64,000 nucleotides of DNA, taken from positions 11,284,168 to 11,348,167 of the forward strand of contig OZ038531.1 in NCBI GenBank assembly GCA_964036665.1. The letters are read 5' to 3'. Position numbers and translations under genes: made by a program. Below are positions 63,261-64,000 of the stretch, in pieces (the stretch's first letter is position 1; each line of letters starts with the position of its first letter). Under the pieces are notes generated by a model that made no database searches, was not told where the DNA came from, and saw nothing but the letters and a program-made list of their open reading frames with translations. The DNA comes from Gordius sp. MW1 (lineage: Eukaryota > Nematomorpha > Gordioida > Gordea > Gordiidae).

Positions 63261-64000
63261 GTAAAAATTTATCAGAATCTAAAAACTATTACTTTGAAAT
63301 CATAATCGCATAGAGCAGTTTTCAAAAATTAAGCACTCACGTGGCGATACAACAAACTAATCGCAACAATAAAACGTTGTCTTTTGTCAAAATGATAGTT
63401 CTCTCAGCTTAAAACCTCTTTTCAGAAGTCAATCGAGGATAATAGGATTCTCAAATTGGCTTACTTTTATATATTTTTTCATGCTCTTTCACATAGAATC
63501 GAAAAAAATAAATATTTTTACCTCAAAATTATTCACATATTTTTCTTTCAACCGTTTGCATCCGATGAAAGTTGTCGTTTTCAGACGTGGTTTCGATGAT
63601 AAAAAGTAAAAATTTATCAGAATCAGAAAACTATTACTTTAAAATCATGATCGCTTAGTAAATTTTTGAAAAATTAAGCACTCACGTTGCGATACAACAA
63701 ACTAATGACAACAATAAAACGTTGTCTTTTGTCAAAATGATAGTTCTCTCAGCTTAAAACCTCTTTTCAGAAGTCAATCGAGGATAATAGGATTCTCAAA
63801 TTGGCTTACTTTTATATATTTTTTCATGCTCTTTCACATAGAATCGAAAAAAATAAATATTTTTACCTGAAAATTATTCACATATTTTTCTTTCAACCGT
63901 ATGCATCCGATGAAAGTTGTCGTTTTCAGACGTGGTTTCGATGATAAAAAGTAAAAATTTATCAGAATCAGAAAACTATTACTTTAAAATCATGATCGCA
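63261..64000 (+). repeat. Satellite array at right edge
   Basis: 63,261-63,402 repeats the start of the 2,759 bp unit, then switches at CTCTCAGC to the monomer kind that heads the 1,725 bp HOR. Two such copies follow in tandem (CTCTCAGC near 63,402 and 63,747, spaced 345 bp). The last monomer is cut by the window end, so the array continues. Confidence 0.9.

Noticed and set aside
1..64000. CRISPR array or bacterial repeat locus
   Set aside because: The repeat unit is about 345 bp and contiguous, with no short repeat-spacer alternation and no cas-like genes.
1..64000. Telomeric repeats such as TTAGG or TTAGGG
   Set aside because: No tandem run of such motifs was seen on either strand.

Overview
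This window is eukaryotic satellite DNA. I found no gene, RNA gene, CRISPR array or operon. About 63.1 of the 64.0 kb is a head-to-tail tandem array of one AT-rich monomer, 345 bp in its modal form and about 31% G+C by hand count of a representative copy. Roughly 180-185 copies are present, all in the same orientation, and the array runs off both ends of the window. Such long uninterrupted arrays, with nested higher-order repeats (HORs), are typical of centromeric or pericentromeric heterochromatin in animals and plants. The sequence alone does not identify the species; an insect is a guess from base composition and monomer length, nothing more.

Layout: 1-259 is a partial monomer of a distinct subtype. 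260-6054 holds about 17 ordinary monomers. 6055-6900 is the only non-satellite DNA, an 846 bp insertion flanked by CTTTT on both sides. 6906-29,500 is a mosaic of two main monomer types with local duplications: a 684 bp dimer at 7570-8937, a 690 bp dimer near 10.1-11.45 kb, a 2.7-3.0 kb HOR at 17.2-23.3 kb, an 80 bp out-of-register duplication at 25,193-25,352, and a roughly 2.0 kb duplication at 25.3-28.6 kb. At about 29.5 kb new subtypes appear. They form a 690 bp tandem copy at 29.7-30.75 kb, a 3,074 bp-spaced duplication at 31.8-37.2 kb, a 690 bp dimer HOR at 36.9-43.1 kb and a four-monomer pattern at 43.1-46.9 kb. 48.9-55.4 kb is a clean five-monomer HOR of 1,725 bp, and 57.7-63.3 kb is a nearly identical tandem copy of a 2,759 bp eight-monomer unit.

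The array appears to evolve by unequal exchange and conversion. Hybrid monomers, whole-monomer gains and losses inside HOR units, and rare variants shared over tens of kilobases are all visible. Each monomer carries a short dyad (GTTGCGAT, 11 nt loop, ATCGCAAC), a plausible but untested protein-binding or non-B-DNA element. Short open frames recur because the monomer recurs; I do not regard any as coding.
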